Below, one piece after another: positions 12,990 to 25,165 of a stretch of DNA of 64,000 nt. The number at the start of each line of letters is the position of its first letter. Position 1 is the stretch's first letter. The position numbers and the translations under genes are program-made. This DNA comes from Dermatemys mawii (lineage: Eukaryota > Chordata > Testudines > Dermatemydidae), in contig ML677329.1 of assembly GCA_007922305.1 (NCBI GenBank), positions 772,271 through 836,270 of the forward strand. The letters are read 5' to 3'. The notes under the pieces are model-generated. The model was given only the letters and a program-made list of their open reading frames with translations. It was not told the DNA's origin and did not search any database.

Positions 12990-13028
12990 CAGAAATAAAC
13001 ACTGAAATAGCAAAGCTTTGCCAAATAA
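12990..13028 (-). repeat. Right arm of a perfect 39-bp inverted repeat
   Basis: Reverse complement of 12062-12100 without mismatch. No direct repeat flanking the pair was found. Confidence 0.85.
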
Positions 13029-13069
13029 AAAATGAAATTGCTGAGTAACAAATAATTATTAATATTTTA

Positions 13070-13215
13070 ATAGCATTTTGCATTTATAGAGAGATTTTCA
13101 TTCATAGATCTTTTAATTAAAAGATTCCTATTATAAAGATGGGGAAACTGAGGCAAGGACACAGAGTGAATCAATGGGAGAGCTGGGACTAGAACCTTAT
13201 CTCCCAAATAAATCC
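13070..13215 (-). repeat. MIR-type SINE, minus orientation
   Basis: On the plus strand it reads 'gatggggaaactgaggcaag', 'gacacagagtgaatcaatgg' and 'gagctgggactagaacc', the reverse complement of the MIR body. The 5' side ('ttttcattcatagatc') resembles the LINE-like tail of the same family. Confidence 0.7.
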
Positions 13216-14276
13216 ATGTCTACTGGAACACACTCCATCTCATTCTGTTGTCATAATATTTCCAAGGCATGTTTCTAGCCTAAAATGATTCAGGGAAATT
13301 CACATAAGTAGACAAACTTTTGGTGTTTCTCTGAGCCTTCTAACTGTCACTCACTTCTTTCTCACTTCCACTAGATGTTTTGAAACAGAGCTGTATTTAT
13401 TTTAAAAAAACCCAAACCCACAACAAGCAATTTTTTAGAAGTAGCAGCCCATCTGTTAGATTTTTGTTTATGTATTGAAATGTAATTGGGCAACTGGAGA
13501 AAAATGAGCCCCAAATTTGTTAGGTGTTATTTTCATAAAGATTACACTGAATAATGTTGATATGGCCTCCATAATTTAGTTGATTAATAATATTTGATCT
13601 AAACCCAAATTACGACTTCCCACATATATGACATAACTAATGAACCGTGAAAGGAAAGCTGTTCAGATGGTCACCAATAACCAATGCGTAGTTAATCCTT
13701 TAAATAAACCGGAGCTCACAATGTGTCCCTTTGAAGTCATAAATAATGTATATTTTTCTTTTGACTTTTAATAAGCCTGTGGAGTTCATCTCACAGTCTC
13801 CAAACACATATATTTTATTATGGGCCTCTGCAGTTTACTTTAATTAGTGTGTCTGAGTGCTTTGGGAGACTTAGCCTTACTGAAAACAAACAGCGTCTTA
13901 CCATCTATAAAACATTAGCTCCCTTTGGTTTATCCTGATACACCAAGGCTCAGTGAGAAACACATGGTGTAAGTAAACACTCATAATTGCATTAGAATTC
14001 CCATGTGTATTGGTAATTCAAGCTCTGTTTCATGATATTGTCAGAGCAGTTAAGACAGGTTTACCAATCTTGTGGTCTTCTGGGATTTCATGAAATTCCA
14101 TTTGGAGCAAACTTGAAATGACAAATCTAATAGAAACAGCAGAAGACAAAACAAGCCACAGAGGCACTGAAATGCAAGTACAGTGTTAAAAAACCTCCTG
14201 TGTAATTAGATTTCTTACACAGCTGTGAAACTTCTCATACCTGAATTACCATTGTTCATTTATTAATGTTTGTATA

Positions 14277-14278
<2 letters not shown>
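13216..14278. other. Unique AT-rich DNA, candidate conserved noncoding block
   Basis: Repeat-free with several homeodomain-type ATTA/TAAT cores (for example 'ttgattaataat' near 13580 and 'tttaattagtgtg' near 13838). No open frame of note. The absence of transposons over about 1 kb is compatible with constraint, but only alignment can show it. Confidence 0.4.

Positions 14279-14320
<42 letters not shown>
14279..14320. repeat. (GT)21 microsatellite
   Basis: Uninterrupted GT dinucleotide run of 42 bp, likely polymorphic in length. Confidence 0.98.
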
Positions 14321-14322
<2 letters not shown>

Positions 14323-17300
14323 CTTCTATGGTACCATAACTAACTTTTGGTGCAGTGTATCAAGCAACTTCACATTTCTATTTCTGAATTAATTTCCCCA
14401 GAAAATGATGGATTACAGTTACAAAATAGTACAATAAAACAAAGACTTCAAATTCAAACACCCCACCAGTGAGTGGAAAGATAACATGTCCCCAAATATT
14501 GTATGTGTTATTGGGGAGGAAGAATAAGGTTAAAATATTTCCACTGTAAGGCAGATTTGAAAAAAAAAGAATCTTTTGCAAAAACAATTTACTTTGCCAA
14601 TCATTTTTAGTTTCCTTTTGCTAGTACTGCACAATACCATCCACATGAGATAGTATGTGTAAACAAGCAAACGAGGTCAGGGCTGAGTGAGAAAAAGCCC
14701 TAGTTGAAGCACGAATGTCAGATTTTGATTAAATATTGCTAATCAAACAAATTATGTATGGTACATTTTATTCCACTTAGTTTGTTATGTTGAGCCCATC
14801 AATGTGGTATCTGAGAACCTTCCAAAAGGACAGTAAGCAGTAATTAAAATAAAATATTCCTAATTAAAACAATTATTAACAAAGCTGGGGTTCACTTATG
14901 TGACTGCACGATAATTTGTTCACTGCAAGAGAGTATGATGACATAAAAACATCCATGCAAAATGAGGTGAGATGGGAGGAAAAAGCACATGCATTAACAA
15001 AAATATAACTTTCAGAAAAATGTCTGTAGTTTTGTTCTGTTATACTCCTGAGCCTTCCTCACCATGAAACTTCCTCTCTAATTGGACTGGTGTTTTCTGC
15101 TATTAAGTATTACATGAATGGGGGAGATGTGGAATGCTACTCTTTATGAGTATTTACCAAGAAAAACCCATTTAATACAATTGTTTTTAATCTGAATTGT
15201 ATTGACAGACCAATGTAAAAAGGGAGAGTGACTATTCACAGAGTCATTCTACTTTCCTAGTGCCTGACTGCAAACTCGTACTTCTCATTGGTGAGAAATT
15301 ACTCAGACGCTAAGTGACTGCTTACCAGAGGAATACTCTGAACATTCAATTTGCCTGTATTCTTGCCGTTCAAATACCACTGAAATAGTTATTCAGCTAA
15401 ACTGGCTGCCATTAAGTTGAGACATAAGTTTGACTCAAGTTATTGAGCTCATGAGGTTTTCAAGGCTATGGTATTGCATCTTCCTACTTACACAAGCCAG
15501 TCTGTGTATTCTCCAACATTTTTTTTTGTGCATTTGGGTTTTGATTTATTGCTGACCACGATAGCCCTTTTATCTACACCTTGTTGACCCCCTTTGTGGA
15601 ATTCTCCTGCCAAAAATTTGATAGTTATTTTAAAATCCAATAATGTTCTTTACCAAACATTTAAAAATCTTTGCTGTCTTTTACTTTAAGATGACTGCTG
15701 TAAACAGCACTAAATAAATTAATAAAGCCATAATGATTTAAGGCCAATTCTTTCAAGGGTACAGAGGGGTGAAAACAAATTGCTGCAGTTTTGCTTTTGG
15801 AAATGGAGAGGATGTGCTGAGGGCCAATGCAGTTACCTGCACGATGCGGAGATGAACTCTATTGTGGCCAACTGAATGGGAGCTCATAGAGGTGGTGAGG
15901 ATTGTGGGTAGGTTTTTCAAGTTGTAGGGATACAGCAGCAGCCATGGAAATGGATTTTCTCTCTCTCTCTCATCCCTGTCCTGAGGCTGTGAATTTCGCT
16001 TGCAGTAACTAATACAATAATTCTGAACCCTGGAGCAACAGAACTTTTTTGGAGGAAACTTCATTATTTGAAGACATCATCTTGAGGATATTGTTTATTC
16101 TGTTTATTGGGGCACTTTGTCAGCTGCAGCCTCAGTACATGGAGTTTAAGTCTGGAGGGTGGAAAAGTAGTTCCAAGCAGGCCCTTTATACTACTTTGAT
16201 CCTGATGCTGCTTAGGACTGGCTCTTTCTTGCTATGCCAGAGTAGCCCTTGTATTGCTCTAACTTCCACCAGGAAGAAAAAAACGGCACATTTCTGCTGA
16301 CCACATCCCATTTTCCCTGCTACGCTGGAAGTAGGGTAAGGAAGTGATGTAGGAGCCCCTCCATTGGCTCTATGCCACTGGGGAACCAACCTTATAATAG
16401 ACAGAAAAGATTGGCTCCATCACATGATATGTTAGTAGCTCAGCCCCAAATGACTGCACTGTACTGGAGGATCTAGCCTTCTGTTCCAAATTTACTGTAT
16501 ATCCTGTGCTAGATTACTGCACCGAGTGTTAGGATACAATGTGGCCTAGTCCTTAAAAATAATTTATTTCATACAGATACATCTGAACCTCATAGGATGT
16601 TAATGTTCTAATAGGGCTGCAGTACTTACAGGCAATAATTTTAAATCCCTGTTCCTGGAGTATTTCCTATGCATTATATTGATCTACAGAAATTTTAAAA
16701 AGGATAAAACAAACCACAGTTTGTAAAAGCACATAATATTTATAACAAAATATTTAAAGCAATATGTAAATAAATACAGAATCAACTCTTGATAAAATCA
16801 AATAATCAGAACAGGGCATAATGGGGGAGTTATTTAAATGGAGACTGACTCCCATTCATTTATTTGCTCTAGTAGATATAAAAAGATAAATTACTGTCTT
16901 GGAAATTGAGACACAATCTTATTTTATTAAATGATATTTTGCTTATCAGGTTTTCATTAGACAAGTCAGCCTGCTTTATATGTTTGTACAATTTAAGTAG
17001 GCTCTTAGTCTGTTTGTTAATCCCCCATGTTTATTTTAAGCTCCTGAAGGAAGTTATTAATCTGTCAAAACTTTAAAGATTTGAAGCTGATAAATAAATG
17101 AACAATGCTAAATATTTCTTTCTGTCATCTATAAAAACCAAGCGTTAGTGCTTTTCTCCATGGAGGTGAAGACTGGTTTGCTTTGAAATTACTCAGTGTT
17201 TGCCTACATTACGTTATTGCCAAATCTTGTGCTGTCTGTGGAGTACACCCACTGGCTTAAGCAAGGTGCCTTAGTGACTGGAATAGTCATTCAGGAATCA

Positions 17301-17990
17301 AAAATATGCTTTAATTCAGTTTTCATTTTCATATCACAAAAGGTTCCATGGAATGACTTCTATTTGCAAAAGAAAAAGGCAAGCACAATTAAAAGCTGAG
17401 TCTCTAATCCGCTTGCCTATGGCTTAGAACTGGGGCCAAAAGAAATATTGTCTTAACAGGTACATGTCCCCTGAGGGGAAGCACACCCAGGACCACCTAC
17501 CTGCTGAAATGAAGAGATAATAGGATGTTCAGTTGTATCAGTGACCAACAAATTGTGCCTTGGCTTGTGTGGCTGACAGAAAAGCATAGAATTAGTGGGT
17601 GGCAATTGAAAGCTCTATTTCCTAACAGTGGGTGGATAAGCATTGTGGCAAATCAAACAGCATATTTTCCAGCTCCTGTCTCCAGCAGCCAAGTTACATA
17701 TTGAGACGTGAGAAAAATCTGCGTATGAGTAACTGACATTTGTGGGACATTTGTAAGTGACGGAAGGGCAATGTGAACTGTAACCTCTAATTAGGCTAAG
17801 TGGGTGACTTAGCTGCTGCAAAAACACGATATTATATTGTGTTTCAGCTACCTGAAAGAAATTTAGTTATTAATAAATGGCTGTTAATTTTACTATGTGA
17901 AAAAAGTATTATATTACTATTTGGGAAGTATGGAATTAAATCTTTGTGATTAATTGTATTGGGGTACTTGCTTAATCCTGAAAGCATACT
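14321..17990. other. Long unique AT-rich stretch, no gene seen
   Basis: About 3.7 kb without a recognisable transposon. It contains a short CT run at 15958-15970. Open frames at 15753-16389 overlap on opposite strands and have no domain signature. Confidence 0.5.
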
Positions 17991-18045
17991 TGCCATTGGC
18001 AATGACTCAGGCAATAATTCACACATGCCATTGGCAATGACTCAG
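17991..18045 (+). repeat. 20-bp direct repeat with AP-1 and CCAAT-type motifs
   Basis: 'tgccattggcaatgactcag' occurs exactly at 17991-18010 and again at 18026-18045, a 35-bp period. Each unit carries TGACTCA (AP-1 consensus on one strand) and CCATTGG (inverted CCAAT box). Whether this is a functional module or a small local duplication cannot be told from sequence alone. Confidence 0.8.
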
Positions 18046-18123
18046 TGGAGGGTTTTACTTCCTTCTACTACAGTGAATTTGTTTCTTGTGTCTCTGTTCA
18101 TCTCCTTGTTGTTTTCACTTGAA

Positions 18124-18150
18124 GATCTATTTCTCTGGATCTATTTCTCT
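18124..18150 (+). repeat. Short tandem duplication
   Basis: 'gatctatttctct' at 18124-18136 repeats with a 14-bp period. It is a simple local duplication about 80 bp from the direct repeat at 17991. Confidence 0.7.
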
Positions 18151-18735
18151 TACTAGGGAGAATCAAACTTCTCTGAACTCCAGATGACTATTGCACTATT
18201 CAATCAAGTGTTAAAGCATAGTTTAAAAATCTGACCATGTCTTCTATTCTCATAGTTATGGAGAAAAGCAAACCCAAAGGGCTCACAAACGATAAGGCAA
18301 ATTATAAAAGTAGCAAATGTATTATTTTTAAAAACAATATGATTTTAAGCTAATCTCTTGACTTTTCTGGGGCCTGATTTATGATTTTTCAACTCTTGGG
18401 GTTGGCAATACTGTTCTAGTAATGAAACAAAGCAAAACATACAAGATGTTGCTTGTTTCAGGTCAAACATGGAAATGAAAAGAATCAAGTTTTCTGGATA
18501 TTCATTTGGCTTTGTGAAACATTCATGATAATTCAAAGAAGAACTTTTAGCTCTCTCTGGACAAGCACAAATTGTTCAAACACATTTTTAAAAAATTTCT
18601 CATGAGAGAGTACACCGTAGCAAATTTTGTACTTGATAGATTTATCCTCTTTCTGCTTAAAAAAATGTCCATAAACAGACTACAGTTTTCCCAGATTTCC
18701 TTCATTATTTCTGGTGAGTTTTGATGCTATAGATT

Positions 18736-19024
18736 AGTGATACTCAGACCTCAGTGGTTCAGGAGCCAAATTAGTGATCAACATTACCCAAAAGAGTAAC
18801 GGTAGTGTGAATTCATTGTGTCATTTACTACAGTACTATATATTCATATTTAAACAGCATGACAGGGGAAATATTTAGTTTAGATATACATAATTCGCAC
18901 AGCAAAATGACTAAGTATTATTATTTTATCAACTACGATTGGTTAATAACATAGTAAAAGCATCCTGATTGGTTACACATTAAAGAGTCATTAGTGGCTC
19001 AGAAGCCTCAGCCTGAGTATCTCT
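18736..19024 (-). mobile_element. Non-autonomous DNA transposon with 10-bp flanking duplication
   Basis: A 289-bp element with terminal inverted repeats 'agtgatactcag' and 'agagatactcag'. It is flanked by perfect 10-bp direct repeats 'gctatagatt' at 18726-18735 and 19025-19034. Read on the minus strand it has 'tctttaatgtgt' and 'ggctcctgaaccactgaggt', which I associate with a widespread amniote hAT-like family. hAT elements duplicate 8 bp, so two of the ten matching bases may be chance. No transposase frame is present. Confidence 0.8.
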
Positions 19025-19177
19025 GCTATAGATTGGTCATTTGTAGGTTGTGAGTGGCCCCAGAAATGATTAATTGTGATTATTGTCATCAATCATCATC
19101 ATCAGCAGCAGCATGGCATTGTTTCTTTTCCCTGACTAGATAATCATATCTCTTATGCAGGAACTAGGAGGAGGAGG

Positions 19178-19210
19178 TTTTGAGTATCAGGGCCTTTGAG
19201 TATCAGGGCT
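19178..19210 (+). repeat. Short tandem duplication
   Basis: 'tttgagtatcagggc' occurs twice with a 17-bp period. A small local duplication with no further features. Confidence 0.75.
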
Positions 19211-19389
19211 TTTCTTGGAGTGGGATGAGGAGGTACTGTAAACAGGATTAGAAAATTTTAAGCTTTCCTCCTTTCTGGGTAACACAGGCCTTTCACAGTG
19301 TATTATCCTTATAAATATTTGCATATCATAAGATTTATTAGCTCAGAAAACAAATTATATTCTCTCAGGCATTCCCACAAAGTAACTAT

Positions 19390-19515
19390 TAAGCCCTGAT
19401 TCTGCAAACAGTTAGCACACATGCTTAATTTTAAGCACTTCCTGCTTATTTCAGCTGGACTCCTCAGGTGCTTAAAAAGTTAAGCATGTTCCTCAATGTT
19501 TACAAGTGCAGAGCT
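19390..19515. repeat. Palindromic MITE-like element (copy B)
   Basis: 'aagccctgattctgcaaac' leads into 'cacatgcttaattttaagca', a diverged centre ('ctggactcctcag') and the complementary half 'gttaagcatgttcctcaat'. It is a diverged relative of copy A at 1280. Confidence 0.65.
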
Positions 19516-20995
19516 TTAATGTGCATGTGTGGCAACACTGTTGCTAAGTTTGTGATCGATTCTTTATCTACCTTATTTAACTGACTCTGATCAGGATTCT
19601 TGTGGTTTCAGAGTTAAAATTAGCTTTTCACAAGTTCTCATGCCACTAAAACTGAGTCTGAGTCCATTGTGTGTTGAAAGGGCGTGAACTCAAAAGGGGT
19701 GCAAACATGACTGAAGTTTTATAAAGCTTTTTTAAATTTGAGCACTTCTTTCCCGAAAACGTTTTGCAATATGAGCCCACAGTAAAACTTGTGGAAGTAT
19801 ATTGACATGGTGTGTCTAAATTGAGAGCTGTCTGGGTCAGCAGGAACCTTATATTCTTACTTTACTTTGAAGCATATAACACATTGTTCCTATTACATAA
19901 ATAAAAATGGCAGGTCTTCCAAGTCAAACGTACACATCTCAACCTCCATTAGCAATGCATGAAATAAAACCCACCACTTGTGTTTGTGCTTTGTCTTCTC
20001 CACATTGACCCCGAACAACATCCAAACTGAAAGCAATGACTATTGATGAAATGTTTGAAACCCTTTCAGATCAAAATGAGAAAGTTTCTTTGCAAACTTG
20101 TATGTATAAAACAAAAAGGTAATGGGAAAAGGATGTAAAAAGGAAGCAAATATCAAGTCTTGCAACAAGATATTTTCCTCTTACTTCTGACAGAGCTTAT
20201 TATATAAGTTACACTTTGACTGGATTTCATTAAACATAAAAAAAGAAATGAAATATTTTACTTAAAGTTATTCTTACACCTTAAAATTGATTGAAACTGA
20301 TGCACATAAAACAAAGTCCTGCACTGTAACAGTGTGCCAACTTGTGCAATGATGAGAGAGCAGAGAAGATGAATACCATCTTTGTTTTTTCTTTTTTACT
20401 CTCTGATTTCCTCTAATGAAAGAAAATCTCTTCAGATCAAGTCATTTAAGAACATTTAGAATTATATCACCATACACAATACCACACCCTCTCCACCCAC
20501 ACCAATCCCAGGATTTTCTCTGTCTCATTCACAGTTGAATATAAAAAGTTTTACAAGTGTGTATTTTTTTGAATTTCACCGCCAGTTGTTTTGTGTATGT
20601 GTGTGTTTGTGCGTGTAGTAACTTATTTTACCATATACAGTAGAAAATAGATTTTTCTTGTCTGTTGTAGCTAAAAATATCTATAATTACTTTGAAAAAC
20701 TCAAAGAACCATTACTCTATTAAAGTGACAACCTAAATTTCTCCTGTGCTTATTTAATTGGCTTATTAGACATAACCATAGCAGATTCCTAGATAAGCGG
20801 CCGCGCTGGTTTGACCTGGTTAAAGTAGTGGTATTTTTGAGTTATTTTAACCTGACAACACTTTCAATCTAGAATAATGTGACTCCCAAATGGCAAGCAG
20901 TCATCAAATAACTCCCTTCTAGGTTAGATATAATTGATAAAGTACATAAGCTTGAAAGGTATGATCTGGTCATTGGCAGAATGAGTTTGTCTCAC
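19516..20995. other. Unique AT-rich DNA
   Basis: No gene or recognised repeat apart from a degenerate GT-rich patch near 20590-20618. A lone NotI octamer at 20797-20804 is not part of a CpG island. Confidence 0.5.
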
Positions 20996-20998
20996 TAA

Positions 20999-21288
20999 GG
21001 CCAGGTCTACACTAGCGGGGGAGGAGGGTTGACATAAAATAAGCAACTTAAGCTGCGTGAATAGTGTAGCTGAAGTTGGCGCATTTTAAGTCGACTTACC
21101 TGGCATCCTCACAGTGGCAGCAGGCTCCCCTCATAGACTCCACTTACTCCTCTCAGCGAGCTGGAGTACCGGAATTGATGGGGAGCCCCTTTAGGGATCA
21201 ATTTATCGCGTCTAGATGAGATGCAATAAATCGATCCCTGAAAGATCGATCAGTACCTGCTGATCTGGCAGGTAGCGATGACAAGCCC
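20999..21288 (+). mobile_element. PIF/Harbinger-like MITE, copy 1
   Basis: A 290-bp element beginning 'ggccaggtctacactagc' and ending 'gatgacaagccc', flanked by 3-bp 'taa' at 20996-20998 and 21289-21291. Inverted ends starting GG and a TWA (TAA/TTA) duplication fit PIF/Harbinger. The body is relatively CpG-rich ('tcgactta', 'tatcgcg', 'gatcgatcag') and shares its order with the copies at 49444 and 57029. There is no transposase frame. Confidence 0.78.
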
Positions 21289-21411
21289 TAACTTATAAAG
21301 CTGTCTAATAATCTAACCCACTTAAACTGTGTTTAATAAACTCTGTTATATAACTAAGGGGAGAGGAGCAGAAATAAATTATTAATATACTTCAATAATT
21401 CTGGACAGGTT

Positions 21412-21462
21412 CAAATCAGTGGGAGTTTTACCACAGGCTTCAGTGAGATCAGGATTTGGCCT
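21412..21462. repeat. Fragment of palindromic 'gacttcagtggg' repeat
   Basis: 'caaatcagtgggagttttac', 'acaggcttcagtgagatcag' and 'gatttggcct' match one half of the small palindromic elements common in this window. Confidence 0.5.
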
Positions 21463-21564
21463 GTAATACTATTGATGGGACTGAATGCTTCTATATCTTT
21501 AGATCCAGATATGAAATTTATGGTTTGATCCCATTTGTACTTTGTACCCACGTAGCCTTTTTCC

Positions 21565-21785
21565 ACCAGAGGTTCTCAGAGTGATTTTCAAACATTAATT
21601 TAGCCTCATGGCTCTTTGATGTAGGGAAGTATTGTTCTCATTGTAGAAACAGGGAAATTGTAGCACAGAGAGGTTAACCGGCTTACTCAAGCTCATACAG
21701 CAAGTCAGTGGCAGGGCTAGGAATAGAATTTATATTTCCTTAGTTGTTAGAGCATAGAACACAGCTTAACTACAATCCCCCCACA
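21565..21785 (-). repeat. MIR-type SINE with LINE-like tail, minus orientation
   Basis: The plus strand reads 'caaacattaatttagcctca' (tail), 'cagggaaattgtagcacaga', 'gaggttaaccggcttactca' and 'agcaagtcagtggcagggct', the reverse complement of the MIR body. The tRNA-like head would lie at the right end but is degenerate. Confidence 0.75.
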
Positions 21786-21790
21786 GTAGA

Positions 21791-24596
21791 CTGCCTCGTT
21801 CTGTGTTCAGACCAATAGCTAATAGTCATCTAGAAACAATCAAATCACAAGTTCAAACTGAGCTACTCATCCATGTGAAATTGTTCAAGGACTTCAGCCA
21901 AATGAGCCACCAAATATATCAATCAGGTATATGTTTCCTGCTGTCAGTCAGTTGCATCCACTCAATGTAATTGGTGTGATAATATGTAGAAAACTCACCA
22001 GCAGTTAATTTGTAAGTGGCACTAAATCTTGCTTTGTTCAATAGCTTTTTCTTGCGCAAAACTAGTTCTCTTGCTGCGTCTTGCTTAAGAAGCGGAATGC
22101 TATAAAGCCGATGTTTACAAATAGCTGAGGATATATGCACACTGTATAGAATAGACCGAAATCAGATAACTGTATGAACTTTTATAGGAGACACTGCACT
22201 GAAGTTTCTCACATATTATTGACACCACTGTGGAGTTAAGTGGCATGCCTCTCAGCTGTAAAGTTACTAAATATAATAAGAGTTGATATACTATGGATTC
22301 CTGGCAGAACTTCAATCTTTCATAGTTATCCATGTTGTAGGCTGTGCCCTGCAATAAAGTACAAACTTGTAACTTTCAAGACAAACAAACTTCACTACTG
22401 AGAGGGAGTGGGAATGTGCTCTGCTCCTGGATGCTGTGGAACCTGTTTCTCAATTGTATAACCTTTTTTAGGGTGTGAAGGGCAAAATACCTCAGAGGAC
22501 ACTGTATATCTCTGTTTCCTCCTACTCCTTGTTGGCCGAGAGTTTTAATATACTTATCTTGATGGTATAAGGAAAGGTTTTCCTCATTTTTTCATTGTGG
22601 ACTTTTTACATTTGTCCTAAGACTTTGCAATCATCCACTGTCGGAGTGTGAGAAGGAGCTAGAGATAAACAAAGAGAGGGAAAAAGAAGTGAAAGTAAGA
22701 TAGCCATAGTGCTAGTATAGGGACAAGCACCTGAGCTTCAGAATCCTCCCTCGATTTGTCCATAAGGAACTGTAAACTGAGGTGGCTTAGGCCTTCTTCT
22801 AGCATACACAGCATGTAAGTTACACTAACATTGACTCTTTTAGATGCAGTGTAAATTATACATCAGTAAGTGGATGTAAGAATTCATACAAAAGAACAGA
22901 GCAGAGCCTGACTGACTCAGAGAATAAATGAGTGAAATTTATAAATGAAGGGGTAAATTACATCCATAGACTCACCTCTGAATGTGACCCTTATTTTTCA
23001 CTTCTGAGTGAGGCCATTTGTTTGAAGGTACAACACAACTAACAAGAGAAAGGCCTTAATTGCATCTAATTGGCATCTAAATAACAGTAGTGTGATAATG
23101 TCCACATTTTTCTGCGTCCTGTAGACAAATCTCTACATGTCAATCTCCACTTCACTCCACAGCACAGCCAGTTATGAAATCTCATGGTATTTCAGGATTC
23201 CACACAAAGTCATGGATTTGTTGTTTTAATGCATTGAGGTGGATATGCTCATTTTTGTGACTCCACCTGAAAGCACAACACAATTATTGTTCAGCTAATG
23301 CTGTTGTGTTCCATGCCTTGAAAAACCTATTGATAGTGACTAGGACTTACAGCTAAGAAAAGTACGCCACCTAAAATACAACTACATTCTATACTGTAAA
23401 ACCATGAAAGATTCAGTCCAAACTGTTTCAGTTTAATTCATGTAAATAAGGGCAGGGGTTCTTAACAGTTTAGTCTGTGGAGGCAATATTTTTTTCATTA
23501 TAATCAAAATTCTAGTATTAAAAGAAAAGAGTAAACATTTATTAAGAGAAAAGCTTTAAACTTTTCTAGATTTCATGCACTCTTTAATAAGATGAAAGTA
23601 ACATTCTGAAGTCTTGGGCTCTCAGGGAAACATTTTGAGGTGTGCTGTTACTACATCTCATCAGCTTTTTGCAGTCAGTAGCTATTTCAGCTCTTATTGT
23701 GGTATGTTTGGCAATACACTTAAAAGATTACCACTTAATCTAGTTAAGTAACTTTGGCTTTAAGCAAGTGTCTATCTGTCCATCCAGCTGCTTATTCTTT
23801 TTTCTATCTCCAAAAATGAAAGAAACAAATAGCATGGGGGAGGGAGAGGAAAAAAAGAATAGCTCAGCTTGATCTTGTTCTGTTTTTCATGTGGCTTTGA
23901 GTTTTACTAGATGGATAATTCTTTCTAGACTTTCTAGATTGTACTTTATGTATTTTTAATGTAAAATGTTTGTGCATATTTCAGATTGTTATGAGCAATC
24001 CCACTCATTAATGGGAAGATTTGATCTGAATTTAGCAAAGGACTCTTTTCAAAAGGAGAGGATGGAGGTTAGAGCTGGTTGAGTCTTGCAGTCTTGTAGT
24101 CTGCTAGAGTTGTATTTTGAGCAGACTTTGAGGATGGGATGAGGTGAGGGTACAATTATCCCTTGAAAATTCCTAGATTTGCACCCTGGTAACTGCAAAT
24201 AGAATTTGGTCCCAAAATCAAACTTAGTTCCTGAGGATCCCTTTCTCTTTTGTTATAAATCCCTGTCTCATTCAGTGTACCATTGAACCTGGACGATGAA
24301 TGAGGCAGAGTCCTGATAAAAAGCAGAACTCAAGTGTGTAATTAAAGACTCTATCGTAATGCACAGAGGGATGGAATTAAGGTTTTCATCTTAATTTTGG
24401 CATTCATTTTGTAGCCTAAATTCTCTTTTAACATAGGAAATGAAAGAAAATAAACTAAGTTTTTAAAAAGAAAAATGACAGAAAATTTCTAAAATATAGA
24501 TTTTATATAGCTTTTCTTTAATAATAGAAATATTTTAAAAAATCCAAAGTAGTATTAGCTAGATAGCATTGGAATGCTCTGTCTTGCACAGGATGC
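21791..24596. other. Unique AT-rich DNA, no gene seen
   Basis: About 2.8 kb without recognisable repeat ends. Minus-strand frames at 21919-22140 and 22115-22354 overlap each other and show no domain or conservation signal. Confidence 0.5.
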
Positions 24597-24685
24597 ACAT
24601 TCAGGGCCTGATACAAAGTCCATTGAAGTTAACAGAAGTCTTCCCATTGAATTCAATGGCTTTTTGGAGCCCTGGTTATTCCATA
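24597..24685. repeat. Palindromic element with 'ccattgaagt' arms
   Basis: 'gggcctgatacaaagtccat', 'tgaagttaacagaagtcttc' and 'ccattgaattcaatggcttt' form an imperfect palindrome, with a perfect 14-bp inner palindrome 'ccattgaattcaatgg' trimmed by its ends. It is a short version of the family seen at 52725 and 57440. Confidence 0.65.
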
Positions 24686-25009
24686 TGGACCCTCCAAGAG
24701 GTAATATTGCACTTAGCTTCATCATGGATACACATGCGGTGACAACAGAATAGTGGGAAATAGCTTTTAAAATCTTTTATTGTCATTTATAATTTATTGC
24801 ACATATACACAATACCTTTTAAAATCCTTATAGCCTGGCCAAAGCCAAATGGACTTTCACCAGACCACCCACAAATCATCCGAGATTTACATTCCTGCCA
24901 AATTTCAAGTTTCTGTTCAAGACCTCTGAGTTATTTAAAAAAAAAGGTTGCAAATATCTTTTTTTATAATAGCAAAAGTGTATTTTTCACTATCTAAGAT
25001 AAAAAAACA

Positions 25010-25165
25010 CCTCTCTCTTATTAGTGCTTTTCATCAGCAGGTCTCAAAGTGCTTTACAAAGGAGGTCAGTATCATGATTTCCGTTTCACATATGGGGAAT
25101 GACTGAGGCACAGAAGTCCTAGTCCAGTGCTCTATCCACTAGGCTGCTCTGCCTCTCTCTCTGTA
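25010..25165 (-). repeat. MIR-type SINE, minus orientation
   Basis: 'aggtctcaaagtgctttaca' (LINE-like tail), 'atatggggaatgactgaggc' (body) and 'agtgctctatccactaggct' plus 'gctctgcctctc' (reverse complement of the tRNA-like head) appear in this order. The head is well preserved; part of the middle is deleted. Confidence 0.8.

Noticed and set aside
20797..20804. Isolated NotI octamer (gcggccgc)
   Set aside because: Single CpG-rich octamer in AT-rich DNA, with no CpG island around it and no promoter features.
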